DNA of 6,286 nt from Planctomycetota bacterium (GTDB taxonomy: Bacteria; Planctomycetota; UBA1135; GCA-002686595): NCBI GenBank assembly GCA_004296785.1, contig SCVU01000124.1:1-6286 (forward strand), written 5' to 3'. Below, piece after piece: positions 6,111-6,286 of the stretch. The notes beneath the pieces are model-generated. The model searched no databases and was not told the origin of the DNA. It saw only the letters and a program-made list of their open reading frames with translations. How positions within the stretch are numbered: the stretch's first letter is position 1; each line of letters begins with the position of its first letter. The position numbers were made by a program, and so were the translations under genes.

Positions 6111-6286
6111 GGTCCTATGCCGCGAGGACCCGATGGGATGAACACCCCGGCAAGGTTTTCTGGCTCGTGGATCGGCCGCTCCTCGCACCTTCCCGCGTGA
6201 GCCCGCGCGTAGCGCGCGGCATCAACACAGTGGTTCGCTGCGATTCGCGTCCCCACTTACAGCGGCGGGACCGCGGTGGATTCGCA
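6111..6286 (-). promoter_or_regulatory. Cobalamin (B12) riboswitch, 5' end outside window
   Basis: The leader of the propeller gene matches the conserved cobalamin aptamer order: GCGAATCC (6285-6278), GCCGCTGTAA (6266-6257), GGGGACG (6254-6248), CCACTG (6233-6228), GGGAAGG (6194-6188) and the B12 box AGCCAGAAAACCTTGCC (6165-6149; the usual form is close to AGCCNGGAGACCTGCC). P5 can form from CUGUGU (6230-6225) and ACGCGG (6198-6193). Downstream, GGUCCU (6130-6125) and AGGACC (6116-6111) form a hairpin whose 8-nt loop CGCGGCAU (6124-6117) is the exact reverse complement of AUGCCGCG (6222-6215) in L5. This is the L5-L13 kissing interaction known for the class. Such elements bind adenosyl- or methylcobalamin and usually lower expression of uptake or synthesis genes when B12 is plentiful. 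The 5' strand of P1/P2 and the promoter lie beyond the edge. The box has one extra T, and GGAGA is replaced by GAAAA. Confidence 0.9.

Noticed and set aside
3996..6188. Very long minus-strand open frame (730 codons)
   Set aside because: It is Arg/Ala-rich with no domain logic, overlaps the phosphatase gene and lies out of frame with the signal-peptide protein. This is a GC-rich shadow frame.
6011..6256. N-terminal extension of the propeller gene to the in-frame ATG at 6256
   Set aside because: It would translate through the cobalamin riboswitch core and bury the signal peptide 82 residues into the protein.

Overview
The window comes from a very GC-rich bacterial chromosome (roughly 70% GC or more, with strong G/C preference at third codon positions). 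Nothing in it looks like phage, plasmid or transposon. The gene content and the style of the secreted protein suggest a Myxococcota/Deltaproteobacteria or Planctomycetota-like organism. That is inference, because no ribosomal or other strongly phylogenetic marker is present.

Left to right: (1) the 5' end of a GT4-type glycosyltransferase on the minus strand, cut off by the window edge. (2) A divergent, complete GT4-type glycosyltransferase on the plus strand (163-1410). The 49-bp gap between them may hold back-to-back, near-leaderless promoters. (3) A minus-strand two-gene unit, thioredoxin reductase trxB (3183-2224) followed 2 nt later by an SDR-family oxidoreductase (2221-1400). The SDR stop overlaps the end of the second glycosyltransferase by 11 bp. 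(4) Divergent from trxB, a plus-strand pair coupled by an ATGA overlap: a DUF2203 protein (3276-3686) and an inositol-monophosphatase-superfamily phosphatase (3683-4714). (5) Convergent with that pair, with only 9 bp between, a minus-strand gene for a secreted, probably beta-propeller protein (6010-4724). It is preceded by a long structured leader that I recognise as a cobalamin (B12) riboswitch, running off the right edge (6286 to about 6111).

The most interesting part is the right third. A B12 riboswitch with a recognisable core, an 8/8 complementary L5-L13 kissing-loop pair, and a possible three-way junction that buries the Shine-Dalgarno sequence precedes a single exported propeller-like protein of no assigned function. 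By analogy with the beta-propeller B12-binding protein BtuG of Bacteroidetes, this protein is a candidate corrinoid-capture or corrinoid-related surface protein. The link to B12 rests on the riboswitch and not on protein homology.

The remaining genes are ordinary: envelope or polysaccharide glycosylation, thiol redox and carbonyl reduction, and a sugar- or nucleotide-phosphate phosphatase. I see no tRNA, rRNA, CRISPR array, insertion sequence or convincing intrinsic terminator.
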